DNA from: Limnephilus marmoratus
Taxonomy: Eukaryota > Arthropoda > Insecta > Trichoptera > Limnephilidae
Reading direction: 5' to 3'
DNA length: 64,000 nucleotides
Assembly: GCA_917880885.1 (NCBI GenBank)
Contig: OU862906.1
Span: 57,640,665 to 57,704,664 of the forward strand
The notes under the pieces were generated by a model, which was not told where the DNA came from, ran no database searches, and saw only the letters and a list, made by a program, of their open reading frames with translations. The stretch's first letter is position 1. Every line of letters starts with the position of its first letter. Positions 9,809 to 21,726 of the stretch are shown piece after piece. The position numbers were made by a program, and so were the translations under genes.

Positions 9809-11130
9809 TTTGCTTTGAAATCTGTGAAAAAAGTTTAAAAAAAAATTATTTTCTTTCTCTTCTTAAACTATTTTATAATTATGTTTTTTTCATGCCCAAC
9901 ATAGGAGAACCCCATTATTAGATCTTCATTTTATTATTATTATTTTGAGTAATCTCCTGTAGTGTAATCATTCCAAGAAGGTACAGGTAACTAAGCGAGA
10001 GTTGGTCTTAGCTTAACACAAGCTTAGCTTTGAATGTACTTGTGCATCGATATACGCTTCCACCAACGAGGAATAGCTTTTTGTCTTGTTTACGCCTACT
10101 TATTGTACTAGTGGAAAAGGGACAGCTAATGTATATGATGGTTGCAAAAGAATATTGTTTGTACGCTTATAGCGCATATCGGTTTCAGTTATCGCAAGTG
10201 AAATAATGTCAGTTTTCATTATTTCAAATTCGCATCGTTGTAACAATTTGTTTTAGCTATTATGCTACATTTTGTTTATTTTACTTTTCATCTAATTCAT
10301 TCATTGGATTATATCAGTACATGTATACTAAATTAGTAGTTTATTGTGTGAATGTAAGTATTAATTAGTTTATTATATTATTATTAATATACAAATAGAC
10401 ACTGGCTGATAATAATACATGCACATATCTATCAATATCGATTTTATGTTTTCAATGAACACAATACTTAAGGGTGCGTATTGATTTTAAAAAACAAGTA
10501 TATTTTCCAAACTAACGGAAAAGGGACAGTAGGTTTATATAAATTACTAGCTGACACGATAAACGTTGTTCTGCCATATAAATTATTTCTAGTGCATATT
10601 TTGGTTGTTAAATAAAAAAATAACTAATGTATTGTAAGTGTGTGGTGATGGGATCTATGACAGAAAGAGGAATGGAGCGCTGTGGACGATGCCCGCTGAT
10701 AAAAGAAAAAAATACCAATCATTCATTTTCTTAATTCAGTGTACTTTATTTTATTAAAGTAATGGACATATTCATTGTTTGATCTCTTAAAAGTTAAATG
10801 TAAAGTAAAAAAAGTAATATATTTTTTATCCTAAAGTAGGAAAATGAAATTAATTTTGATGCGCAATTGAGTGTACAATATTTTTTGACAGTCCATCTTT
10901 AGCCAACACAAATAAGCTCAACGGTTTGCCCACGCGAGAACATGATGCCGAATAAAATATCTAAATGACGCGACGCTTCTCGTGAATGTCTTGCGCATGT
11001 GTGGATGAAAGTTCGATGAGGCGGATCGGTCATTCAACGACGTAAATAATTTTGTTCTGTTTGAAATATGAACGACGGTTAAATTTGTTCATACAAAAAT
11101 ATTGAAATCGCGATTAAAAAATGTGACGGT
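9809..11130. promoter_or_regulatory. Upstream region of the serpin; no element assigned
   Basis: This is the sequence 5' of the serpin start. It is AT-rich, with no gene, no strong repeat pair and no convincing TATA box at a known start site. The words GGAAAAGGGACAG occur at about 10110 and 10510. ACTAGCTGACACGATAAACG at 10547 looks like a decayed element end. The transcription start cannot be set from sequence. Confidence 0.3.
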
Positions 11131-11137
11131 GAAAATT

Positions 11138-12337
11138 TATTTATTTATTTATTAACGGTATAAATATACCGTAAATACATATTACATGTCACAAAATATT
11201 AGTTGTAGGTACATAAGAAATAATTATAAAAAAGAGTTAAGTTAATTATGGCATTTGATTAAGAAATGACACAAAGGGCTACAATTACTTTCAATACTAT
11301 AGTATAAATAAAATTAATATTGATTGAAGATATATGATAGAATAGACTTCTTGTACCTAAGTACCTTCCATGCAGTTAAATAGATCCGCCACATCTGCGT
11401 ATCTATTACTAACTTCATGTAATCTAGGTAAAAGCGAGTGTTTCAAGTACTCAGTCCTGTTGTTGTTACATTGAAACAAGATTTTGGAGCGAGTTGCTCT
11501 ACTGGGTATATGAAATTCAATGAGCTTAGTTAAATCAGGACCGTCTATTTTACTATTTACAATTTTGAACAAAAATATTAAGTTGGATATAATTCTTCCA
11601 TCTGAGAGTTTTAATAAATTTAATTCTTTCATCAAGTAGTTATAATTAATGTTTTCAATGGGAATACCGAGTTTAAAATTTATATGTCTTAGGAATTTGT
11701 GTTGAATTTTTTCGATTGTATCTGAATGTAATTTAAAATGGGGGGACCAGATCGAGGAGTTATATTTGACTTGACTACGTACTAAGGATGTATACAAAAT
11801 TTTACAGTTGAAATATTCCTAAAACCTCTGGTATTTCGAAGAATGAAGCCAAGCATTTTTATTCCTTTATTAGTGATTCTGTTTATATGGGATATAAAGT
11901 TTAATTTTGAGTCTAAAATTATGCCCAGGTCATTAATTTCTTCGACAGAGGTAAGGGTAGAGTGGTTAAGTACATACGGATGAATTATTGGTTGACTTAT
12001 TCTGTAAAATCTTATTGAATGACACTTATTTACGTTCAGAAAAAGTTTGTTCAGTGAACACCAATTAATTAACTTGTTTAAATTATTTTGTAGGCAGATA
12101 CAATCTTCGGCCGTTTTAATTATTGTAAAAATTTTCAAATCATCTGCAAAAAGCAACACGTTTACATCTTTATCAAATATATCAACAATATCGTTCATAA
12201 ACATTAAAAATTAAATTGAGCCTAAATGAGACCCTTGTGGTACACCACTGGTAGGTAGCTATAAATTGATTAGAAAGGAGCAAATTAATTTTTACAAGTA
12301 GTACTCTATCAGATAGATAGCTTGCAAACCAGTCTAA
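11138..12337 (-). pseudogene. 5'-truncated LINE: reverse transcriptase C-terminal half
   Basis: On the minus strand the sequence reads SGVPQGSHLG, a stop, then MNDIVDIF and NVLLFADDLKIFTIIK (the YADD-type catalytic box as FADD). It continues INWCSLNKLFLNVNKCHSIR, INDLGIILDSKLNF, a frame change near 11797, then LVRSQVKYNSSIWSPHF and a stop near 11357. This is the palm and thumb of a CR1/Jockey/I-type non-LTR transposon. It ends in an AATAAATAAATA tail at about 11138-11160. The 5' side is cut where the MITE at 12338 sits. Frameshift and stop make it dead. Confidence 0.85.
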
Positions 12338-12772
12338 GGCTGAATTTAGTCTTACGCCGACCGCACGCGCACCGTCGGCGCTGATGGTCGAGATATATGA
12401 ACTTCTAGGAAGCGTTTTTGAATGACGCGTAGCTATCAGCGCGCAAGGTGGTCAGCGCTGATGGCTACGTGGCCGTATGCGTTGCGCGTCGGCGCCGCAT
12501 AGCTGTCGGCGCTGACGATCGCACGAGCGCCTCTGCTTTCAGTGAGCGTTCTAGTGTCGAGGGGAGCGGACGTCGTCAGCGTGTACAGTCATGGCGAATG
12601 GTTTTTATTTTTTTTGGGATAGGTAGTACAAAGCATCAATAACTAATACACTCCGTATTTTGGTCTTCGTCTGTACAGTAAGGTACTGAAACGAGCCACG
12701 CTGAGCCTCAGTGCTGATGAACTACGCGCTGATCTATGAGCACTGACGGTGAGCGTGAGACTAAATTCAGCC
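12338..12772. mobile_element. Harbinger-like MITE with TAA target duplication
   Basis: The ends GGCTGAATTTAGTCT and AGACTAAATTCAGCC are perfect inverted repeats, with TAA outside both (12335-12337, 12773-12775). The 435-bp GC-rich interior carries many GCGCTGA/TCAGCGC words. The reading frame at 12448-12642 is an artefact of this composition. Confidence 0.85.
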
Positions 12773-12775
12773 TAA

Positions 12776-13379
12776 AAATAATGGTCAGTCTAATTTCGGG
12801 TTATAGGTATTTTTTGATGCCAAATAAAAAAAAATGTCAAAAAAACAGAATTTTTTTTCTGGATAGGGACACCCTAATCACTAGCTTGGGCCGAATTTTT
12901 TTTCTTTCGAATTCCTTTTGGCGCTAGTAATAAAAAGTTGTCTTTGTATCTAAAACATCAAAAAAATTTAGTTTAAAAAAAATCAAAAAATATCCCAAGG
13001 TTCCAGGGGTCCTTTGAAGTTTGAGAAAGTATCGAAATATTTCCATTTTTTCAGCCTTTGCACAAAATATTCTGGAATAGTTTAAAGATGTTCATACATG
13101 AGATCTTGTTAAATAAAGGCAGGCAAATCTTCGCTCACCACTGCAATTGCTAACTGCCGTCGATACGCACATTCTTAAGGCTATGTCAATGTTTTGATAA
13201 ATTGTTTAGAGTTTTTTTATTTCTTAGAACCTGTAAAATCGCTTTGGTTGATCGGGGCAGTTCTCCTTCTCGAGCTATCGTTGTTAAATAAGAATGCAGA
13301 TGGATACATTCATCAACAAAGCAGTTTTACAAATTACCAGAATTTCTTAAAAACGTAAATTTACTATAAAAATTTACTG
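12776..13379. other. No gene; AT-rich, probably old repeat
   Basis: Runs of A and T and short phrases such as GCTTGGGCCGAATTTTTTTT resemble decayed interspersed repeat. No open frame with family likeness was seen. Confidence 0.4.
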
Positions 13380-13862
13380 ATAAAGGTTTTTCTTCACTGT
13401 GGGTAAATACGTGACTTTTTAGATATCCCTTTGTAGTTCAAGAATTATTGGACACGAAAAAGGTTTCTCTCCACTGTGGATAAACATGTGAATTTTTAGA
13501 TACTGTTTTGTAGCACATGAAAGGTTTTTCATCGCTGTGAGTCACAAGTGTCGTTTCAGTTATTTTTTTTCTCTAGAAGGGGAATAGTTGCAGTCAGGAC
13601 ATGAAAAAAGTTTTTCTCCGCTGTGGGTAAACTTGTGAATTTTAGATTTCTCTTCGTAGTACATGAATAGTTGCAGTCGGAACATGAAAAAGGTCTTTCT
13701 CCACTGTGAGTCAGCAAGTGACTTCTAAGATATCCCCTTTGAGTACACGAATAGTTGCAGCCAGGACATGAAAAGGGTTTTTCTCCCCTGAGAACCATAT
13801 TGTGGATTTTTAAATATCTCCTTTGAGAACTTGTATAATTGCATTCGGAACATGAAAAAGGT
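13380..13862 (-). pseudogene. C2H2 zinc-finger gene fragment, broken
   Basis: Read on the minus strand, it holds consecutive finger units: KPFSCSECNYTSSQRRYLKI, GEKPFSCPGCNYSCTQRGYL then RSHLLTHSGE, and RPFSCSDCNYSCTTKRNLK. A one-base slip follows, after which the next frame reads IHKFTHSGEKLFSCPDCNYS, and further decayed units continue to about 13380. The linker TH-S-G-E-(K/R)-P-F and the C-x2-C-x12-H pattern are clear. The second His of the first unit is lost (HNMVL). Frameshifts and stops argue against a working gene. Similar finger pieces lie in the hAT-type elements nearby. Confidence 0.8.
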
Positions 13863-13924
13863 TTTACTCCATTATGTTGTAAAATCCACTATGTTGGTGT
13901 ATTTTTATAGTAAAATGTTGCTCC

Positions 13925-13990
13925 ACAGGGAAACCTTAGGAAAATTACTTTCCTCGGGGCCTCCTCAACGGAGTCAATGTAAAAAATAGT
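13925..13990 (+). repeat. Family A repeat tail
   Basis: This short piece contains CCTCGGGGCCTCCTC and GGAGTCAATGTAAAAAA, matching the 3' stem-loop and tail of family A. Confidence 0.5.
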
Positions 13991-14174
13991 ATTTGTTGGA
14001 AAAACCATGTAGGTATATTATAGGTAAGACAGTGTCCGAAAGGAATACAAGGCCGATGAAAATAATAATAATTTCCAAATTTTTTATAGCGCCGTTTAGT
14101 GATAAAATCACGTCAAGTGCACTGGTGGATAGGATTGAAAGGTACAGTTATTTGGTGAGGGCATTAATAAGAGT

Positions 14175-14460
14175 TGATATGATGCGAAGTGAATTGTGGA
14201 AGAAGTCAGGGAAAGTCAAGGAAGTCATGGAATGATCAAGTGAATAAAATGCTTAAATAATGTTGGACCACGCCAAGATACCGTATATCGACCATGTACC
14301 GACAAATTATTTTAAAGAGCACACGTTTGAAAGTATCTCCTACCCGCATTATTCTTCCGAAAGATACTGTGCACCGCAACGCAACCATGAGACGATTTAC
14401 GAATGCGAATGAAGCAAGAAGTGTGTGTCGATTCAGAGTTGTTTGGTGGTCTTTCTATAA
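14175..14460 (+). pseudogene. RTE-type LINE C-terminal fragment
   Basis: Broken frames read WKKSGKVKEVME and, later, MRRFTNANEARSVCRFRVVW. The second matches CMNVNEARSVCQDRVVWRS of the fragment at 57119-57718. Stops interrupt it. Confidence 0.6.
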
Positions 14461-14616
14461 TACTTCAATTCAATTTTTACCATTCAAAAGAATCTTTTGT
14501 ATTGTGTGAGGAGGTGCATACTTACTTACACAATTAATTTTATATTATTTTTTTTGTTTAAAAATCGGCGCCCCTTCGTAACCTCGCGCCCCTAGCCACG
14601 TGCCTACTTTGCCTTA

Positions 14617-15376
14617 GGCCACGTCCGCATAGGCAGGCGGCTTGCTTAGCGCCTAGAGCCTAGCGAGTCACCTAGCGAGTAGCTTAGCAAAACGAACGTT
14701 CTCGAATTTTAGCGACCGGCCGCACTGCGCGCTTGGCGCCTAGATAGGTAGTAGATAGTCGCTTGGCGTGTATCCAGGTAAACCAACGTGTTGGTTTTTT
14801 GCCGCTAGGCGCGAGGCATTTTAGAAGAAAAAATTGGATGAAATATTATTAGACAGTTGTCAGAAACTATGGGAATATGTAGCAATCTAAGTAGAAAAAG
14901 ATGGTTAGTACTAAAAAGTGATTTATTTATGAGATTTTTTTTTACATTGAGAAGTTAATTGTGGTTATGAATTTTCGTGATTTGTTTTTGGGCTGTTATG
15001 CCATGTTGCAGCTCATCTGCCCTGATGATAGTGGTGATGGACACTGTAACGCTGTCCGATACTTTGGCTAAAGGAGGTAGCGTAACACGGCATAACACCT
15101 CAAAAACAAATATCGAAAATACTTTTGGCCGTGAAAATCTAAAGACGTACATGGTTATGAATATTTTAAAAATGAATTTTCTGTAAGTAGCAGTTTTAGA
15201 ACTAATTTTGAAAGTGACATCTCGTCAACGTGCCGACAAGCAAATGACCAAGGCACCTAGCGACCCACCACGCAAACCACCTTCAGTGCGGCCACCATGT
15301 ATCCTAGCAAGTAGCCAGAGTGCAAGCCACTAGGCTCTAGGCGCTAAGCCAGCCACCTGCCTGTGCGTTCGTAGCC
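14617..15376. mobile_element. Harbinger-like MITE with TTA target duplication
   Basis: The 760-bp element starts GGCCACGTCCGCATAGGCAG, with an inverted partner at the right end. Both arms share GCTTAGCGCCTAGAGCCTAG. TTA lies directly outside both ends (14614-14616, 15377-15379). The arms are made of repeated TAGCGCCTAG-like words. There is no transposase, and the two opposed frames at 14955-15186 are not gene-like. Confidence 0.85.
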
Positions 15377-15462
15377 TTAGGGATAATCCGCCACTGCCCA
15401 CTCCGCTTCCCCATTCCTAGCATCGAATATCGCCTACATGTGAATATGCCTTTAGTTTTAGG

Positions 15463-16879
15463 CAGGGCCGTAGCTAGGAGGGGGCATTAGGGGGCAATGC
15501 CCTACCTTAAAATGCCTGTGCCCTACCTTAAGAAATACCATCGATTATGATAATATGCTAGTAAACTGTTTGTTCATTGTTTGACATGATTGAAAAAAAA
15601 TACTACCTATTAGTGTAGCGTAGCGACATCTAACTAAACAGCTTCGAATTAACCAAAGAATCATATTATATCAATTCTTTATTCTGCCCATAGATGGAAT
15701 TGAAGTAAGTTGTGAGAGACTGTGCGCGTAATGCAATCACTGCTCAGGGGGAATTCCCAAACAGTTTGGGGATGTTATTCAACGGTTGAGTCATAAATAA
15801 ACCAATCCCTAGATCGATATCTTCGGGCCTTCTCCATACTAAACGGTTTGTCATCAGATCATGCACTTGCATACTGCTCGCTAACAACGTATGCAGGGAC
15901 AATAGGGGTCTAATTTTAGTTAATTATAATTGTAGGGTTGTTCTATAAAAAAAATAAGAGTCCTTGTTAAATAGTAACCTTCTGTTACTTACACCGGGCG
16001 GGTATGTGGTGGATAACCTCCAATTCACTTCGAATAAGAGAACGTTTTCCTTCAAAATGTGTCAGCAGATGAATCCACAACTGGAAATTTACATTCTGAT
16101 CACAAAACTGATTTTAAATTAAGGGTGAATCTGCTTGCCTGTCCACAGATTTAATTAGTATTACTCTCATATAATGCGTAGTATGGTTTTCCTACGAATT
16201 ACGAATTTTGTGGAATGATTTGAAATAAAAATGTTAACTCCACTCGAAACATTAGAACGGTTTTCTTCGAAACGTGTCAGCAGATTAATCCGCTACTGGA
16301 ATTTTGAGAGATCATTCGGAACATGAAACTGGTTTTAAACCAGGAGTTATTCTGCTAAGTCCTCGGCTAAAGCTCAGATACCTACTACACCCAGAACAAG
16401 AAAATGGTTTTCCTCTTACTTTTGTACTTGGAACTCATGGATGGTTTGATGATCCATTGGAACACGTGACGACCCATGAAACTTTACACGAACCTCTCTC
16501 AATCATTCTCACTGAATATTAGTCATAAATAATCCAAGCGCAAAACAAAATTCGACCCGTACGGTGTTGCCAGTCGCTGCAGTTATCAAGATGACATTAT
16601 TATACATGCGTTTGAAGAAAGGAGATTCCCCAGGTTTGTCACGGAATAAGTAATGAAAAATTCCGTGCCCATTTCAATCGGTCTGAATCATATATGCAAC
16701 AAAAATATGAAAGAAGTGATTAAAATTTCAACAAGATATTATTAGCCTCTTAAAAGTGCCGCCCGCAGCGCCCCCCCCCCCCCTTCGCCCGACCCACATC
16801 AGATCATTTTACTTGCGCCCTACCTGTAATTACCGCTGCCCTATTTTAAATTCAACTCTAGCTACGGCCTACGGCCCTG
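15463..16879. mobile_element. hAT-type non-autonomous element, copy A, carrying zinc-finger remnants
   Basis: The terminal repeats read CAGGGCCGTAGCTAG at the left and, inverted, at the right, where CAGGGCCGTAGG precedes a second GCCGTAGCTAG. The flanks GTTTTAGG and GTTCTAGG form an 8-bp target duplication with one change, as expected for hAT. No transposase frame. On the minus strand the interior reads GKPFSCSGCSRYLSFS (near 16400) and GLKPVSCSE (near 16320), which are decayed C2H2 fingers. Copy B is at 45412-46788. Confidence 0.85.
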
Positions 16880-16929
16880 GTTCTAGGTAGTGGAAAATGT
16901 CAAAAATGCTTGTCTCCTTCCCTCCCCCT

Positions 16930-17060
16930 TATCCACGTATATGTTATACCACCACACATTGATGGAAAATAGAAAAAAAAACAGAGTGTGCAATTCATAC
17001 GCGGTAAAAGTTTCTAAAAACTAAAAAACTAAAGTTGACAAGAGTGGGGAGGCTACGAAG
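16930..17060. repeat. Fragment of repeat family with GACAAGAGTGGGGAGGC
   Basis: The block GTGCAATTCATACGCGGTA plus GACAAGAGTGGGGAGGC then TACGAAGCAC recurs, with variation, at about 25885-26010 (inverted) and 39955-40035. It is interspersed and non-coding. Confidence 0.6.
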
Positions 17061-17108
17061 CACCGCACAAATAGGAGACCGAATATACTCGTACTGTGGG
17101 GGCATACA

Positions 17109-19236
17109 TAAGGCGGCCAACCGTCCCGCATTCTGCGGGACCGTCCCGCATTGGCAGTTGTAGTCCCGCATTGCAATATTTACAAAAATAGTCCCGCAAA
17201 TCGTCTAAAGCGTCCCGCATGTCCCGCATTTCTATATTTTAAATACTGTCTATGGTAGTCAAATAAACTTCCTCTATCTTTAATCTATTTAAGCCATTTG
17301 GTTAAGTTCAAGACAAAATTTGTCCATGGAAAAGGCCCTAAGATATCGATCTAGGGATTGGTTTATTTACGTCACAAGCAAGAGTCCAAGAGCGCCAGTA
17401 GTGATTGAGTTGTTTTGTTTACGAATTGGTGCACGCCGTGACACGTAATATTTATAACCCATATTTATTATTTCTTGACCATGCTGACCGCGAAAAAGCG
17501 GTGTTGTAAGTGAAGTGAAGAATTGCAAAAAGAATTTCCTTTTTGGCAATTAAAAGTGTTAACATTCATTTTGAATGTAGTTTTAATTCGCCGCATACAG
17601 ATTTAATTTAAACCAGTTTTGTGTTTAGAATGTAAAATTCTAGTTGGATTCGTCTGCTGACATATTTCGAAGGAAAATATTCTCTTATTCGAAGTGCATT
17701 AGAAGGGACTCCACCAATTTCCAGTAAGGAACATATTCTCTTTTTCGAAGTGCATTTATAAAATTCTAGTTGCAGACTATGTATTAAGTGCCGCCAGAAT
17801 CAAAGAGAAACCATTTTGATGTTCTGAGTGTAGTTTTAATTCGCTGCATACAGATTAAATTTAAACCACCTTTTGTTCAGAATATACAACACCAACACCT
17901 CTGCCATAGGTCACCCCAAGTGGTTCGCTACGTATGGTGATTTAGTAGGGGTGCCCGGGTTCGTGGGGTGAGGTTTGTCTAGGTCTTGGAGGCGGATGAC
18001 CAGGACACACTGAACCCCAGATTCCTCCCCACCCCTTAAACCCTCTTCCTTCCCAGAACTCTCCCATCCTTACCTTCCTTTAAAAAAACTCTTCACACAG
18101 CATCCCCAAAGATGACATAGGCCCTGAGGGAAATTATTTTCCTCAGGGCCTCCTGTGTGGAGCTCATGTAAAAAAATAAAAAATAATAACGATACAGTAA
18201 ATAACAAGTTGCAGATTCATCCTGTACCGACTGAAGCTTTACATTTAAGTTGCATGTTCAGAATGTAAAATTTCGTATGCTGACATATTTCGAAGAAAAA
18301 TATTCTCTTATTCAAAGTGCAGTAATAAAATTCTAGGTGCGGACTATGTATGTGCTGCCAGAATCAAAGAGAAACCATTTTCATGTTCTGGGTGTAATTT
18401 TAATTCGCTGCATACATATTTAATGTAAACCAGTTATGTGTTCAGAATGTAAAATTCCTGTAAAATTCCTCTGCTGACATATTTCGAAGGAAATTATTCT
18501 CTTATTCGAAGTGCAGTTATAAAATTCTAGTTGCAGACTATGTAATTAAAGTGCTGCCAGAATCAAAGAGAAACCATTTTAATGTTCTGAGTGTAGTTTT
18601 TATTCGCCGCATACAGATTTAATTAAAACCACCTTTGTATTTAGAATGTAAAATTTCTGCTGTGGATTCATCTGCTGACACATTTCGAAGAAAAACATTT
18701 TCTTATTCTAAGTGCATTGGAGGTTATCCACCACATACATACCCGCCTTAGTATAAGTAACAGATAGGTACTGCTTCAGGGCTCTCACAATGACTCTTTT
18801 TTTATAGAACGACTCTACATTTAAATGCAGAAAGCTAGACCTATTCTAAGTGCAGGTATAAAATTCTTGTTGAATACTACGTGTGTATTGCCAGAATTAA
18901 TTAACCATTTCCATGTTCTGAGTGCAGTTTTAATTCGCCGCATACAAATTTAATTTAAACTAGTTTTGGGTTCAGAATATAACAACCAATTAAATAACAA
19001 GATGCATATTCATCCTATTACACGGACATCATTCTCGATTTCCGATTGTGGTAGAATTTCAATTTGTGGTAGAATTCATGAACATGATTTTTTTTTAATA
19101 CTCTGTCTCTCAATTATATGAAAAAAGTGAGGTTGTAATAAAAAATAAATAAAATAAGGGATTCCACCCCCCCCCCCCCCCCGGCTGGCTCACACCTACT
19201 GTCCCGCATTGATATTTCATAAAGTTGGCCGCCTTA
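17109..19236. mobile_element. hAT-type element with tandem decayed zinc fingers
   Basis: The ends TAAGGCGGCCAAC and GTTGGCCGCCTTA lie inside a perfect 8-bp duplication GGCATACA (17101-17108, 19237-19244). Several GTCCCGCAT motifs cluster just inside the left end and one inside the right, like subterminal transposase sites. The plus strand interior repeats a unit with zinc-finger openings: EKPF-stop-CSECSFNSLHT near 17805, EKPFSCSGCNFNSLHTYLM near 18369, and others near 18568 and 18900. A family A repeat is nested at about 17885-18175. No transposase. Confidence 0.87.
17885..18175 (+). repeat. Family A repeat nested in the hAT element
   Basis: It begins CAACACCTCTGCCATAGGTC and ends with the stem-loop at 18093-18162 and GCTCATGTAAAAAA. 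It interrupts the zinc-finger repeat units, so it arrived after them. Confidence 0.75.
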
Positions 19237-19244
19237 GGCATACA

Positions 19245-19960
19245 TTAATTACGTGAGCAGTTTTTCTTCAAATCTAGAACCCCCTTCCCCCTTGGTGAGA
19301 TAAATTTGGGCCATTTCGTATATTCTTTTCATTAGATGTGAGATTTTGCAATTTTTTTGCCCCCCCCCCCCCCTTTTTGAGCTCACGCTAATAAATCTAA
19401 GTAAACGTAAATATGAAACAGAACAAAATATAAAAAAATAAAAACATAACGCAAATAAAAAATAATAAATTTTTACCATATATCGACAACTAGGTAAAAT
19501 GCACAGGAAAAAATCGATTTCAATTTTAATACCTACTGGTCGATTATTTCGAAATAGTTAACTCGATTATGCTCGATTAGATGTGTATATATGTATATAT
19601 ATATGTTATGGTTATATATATATATGTATGTATTTGTGTATGTGTATGCATATGTATGTGTATGTGCTTACGTATACATATATCTTGTTATATTTTACCT
19701 TAAATATTTTATCTTTTTTCTTTCTCTTGTTTCTAATATCTTATAATTTTTATTTCAAACCTATATTTTGTTCTAGTTTTCACACTGCATAACTTATATC
19801 ATGTATGATTACCTTAACACGGGCATTAGCCTAGTATGGTAATCAAAAAAAAAACATAAAAGTGTACTTTTAAAAATTGTATGAAATAAAAAAAAAATAA
19901 AATAAAAAAAAATAAAAAAATATGTACTTACTACTCCAGGGAAATGTTTGTAAAAGATAG
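19245..19960. other. No gene; microsatellite and low-complexity DNA
   Basis: TATATATG/TATGTG repeats lie at 19580-19685 and an A-rich run at 19845-19920. The short frame at 19583-19792 is made of this repeat. A run of 13 C lies at 19362-19374. Confidence 0.6.
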
Positions 19961-19964
19961 GTAC

Positions 19965-20310
19965 CCATAAATGAACAGCGATTTTTACCGTTTTATGTAT
20001 TTGTCATTGATTCCTTCAGCACCGGCGCATATTCGGGAAACACGCCAAACGCGTGCCCAACTTATGTACACGGTTGACATCATCTGTCACATGAGAACGA
20101 GTCGCTTCTTCGACTCGTTCTTGTCAACAGCTCGGCTGTGGAACGATTTGCCGGCCTCTGTGTATCCTCCTTCCTACAACATGGGTCTCTTCAAGACCAA
20201 TGTTCATTCCTTCCTCTCCTCAAAAATACCCTCCACACAGCATCTCAGATGACATAGGCCCCGAGGGAAATTATTTCCTCAGGGCCTCCTGTGTGGAGTT
20301 AATGTAAAAA
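19965..20310 (+). pseudogene. LINE 3' end with reverse-transcriptase C terminus (family A source)
   Basis: The frame at 19971-20252 reads RTSRFFDSFLSTARLWNDLP, then ASVYPPSYNMGLFKTNVHSF and a stop. It is the conserved C-terminal tail (R-x-x-x-F-x-x-x-x-x-RLWNxLP) of CR1/Jockey-type non-LTR proteins. The family A stem-loop follows at once (20231-20298), then GGAGTTAATGTAAAAAAAA. The rest of the LINE is absent. Confidence 0.8.
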
Positions 20311-21720
20311 AAAGTAGGTACCTGCATATTTTTCTAACTAGTACCATGTTCGCATTCACAAGCAGGTTGGAACTTACTTATGCTTATTTATATTTCATAA
20401 AAATCGTTCTCGAACTCTCGAGGCCAAAATGAATGCCATGAGCCATGACTCCGACATCCATTTGTCAAAAGTTAACATCCTTTGTCAGCCTTCGTATTTA
20501 AAGCATCACGCTTTGTTTTAATATAATACCACAATTATTGCCGCTTGGTTCTATTCAAAAGGTAGATTTTAAAGATCTGTATCGAATTTCAGAAACATTC
20601 CCAATGACATTGTAATGCCATTGAAAGTGCCACAGTACCTACTTTAACAAAAGCATAAATAAACTAATCCCAACAAAAGACTAGACCTAAAAAACATGGC
20701 GGATTTTTTGTTGTTGAATTTTCCGATGAATAGTGGAACTGTCGTCTCTATTCGTTAGTTGTTTACCGAAGAAACAATAGAAAAATAAACAGTAAAATTA
20801 ATATGGTTTGTAATTTTAAAATTCCAAACACAACACAACTTCTTTTTAATGTTAAAACAAAATTTAAAAGGACAAGGTACGTTTACTTTATATTTTTCTT
20901 TTTGATAACATAAAAGAAATGCAAATTGATAGAAAATTTAGAATAGCTTTCATTATCTAAGTTACATTAATTCTCTCGATTTGCGAAAATGTTGCATTTT
21001 TATGATCGATATTTTTATTTGTGGTGTATTCGTAGGTTAGGGTCTGTCAATTATTGAATTCAGAAACGCCAGATATCTCAAAAGTTACGTGTTACAAAGA
21101 AAATGTTACAAGAACTGCATTTAATTTTTTTAATGATTGTTAGCTCGCTAAAATCAGAAGAAAAAAAACTGTATTTTTAAATTATGGTACTTAATATATA
21201 TTTTTTAAATAATTTAACCTTTTAACTTTTTTTGTTATTACAAAGTGCGTATAGCTGACAAAAATAAAAAAAGTTTATTAATACAAATAAGTCTACAAGA
21301 ATACTGATTTTATCCAGAAAAAGTGTTATTTTCCCCTTTATTTTTTTGACAAACACATCACATTTGTCACAAAAAATTGTTTTTTCGTTCTTTGTACTGC
21401 AGTTATGGAATAAAAATTAAGTTTGCTACAAAATGTAAAATATGGACCCTGTGTTTTATTGTTTTCCCAAATCACGAAACCTATTTTTTTTTCAAAGATT
21501 CCACAATCGCGGGTGCAACATTTAGACGCATGTAAGGTTCCTAATGCTGGACAGCCATTTTAGCGAGATAAATAGTGAACACCAATTTCATTTATTTTTA
21601 GGTTTTCGAATACCTACAGATCATACGCAACTTTTGAGGAGACCCCATGCGTTTAAAAATAAGGCAATTTTTTCTCTCTCTGGAAAGCGACACAAGCTAG
21701 TGTAGGACGTATAGGTAGTT
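20311..21720. other. No recognised gene
   Basis: AT-rich DNA with no credible exon or paired repeat ends was found. A polymorphic mix of T and A runs is present. Confidence 0.4.
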
Positions 21721-21726
21721 TGGTAT

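Noticed and set aside
13993..14235. 80-codon plus frame
   Set aside because: Its later part overlaps a broken RTE fragment; no complete gene structure.
19583..19792. 69-codon plus frame rich in Tyr, Ile and Met
   Set aside because: Translation of a TATATG/TGTATG microsatellite.
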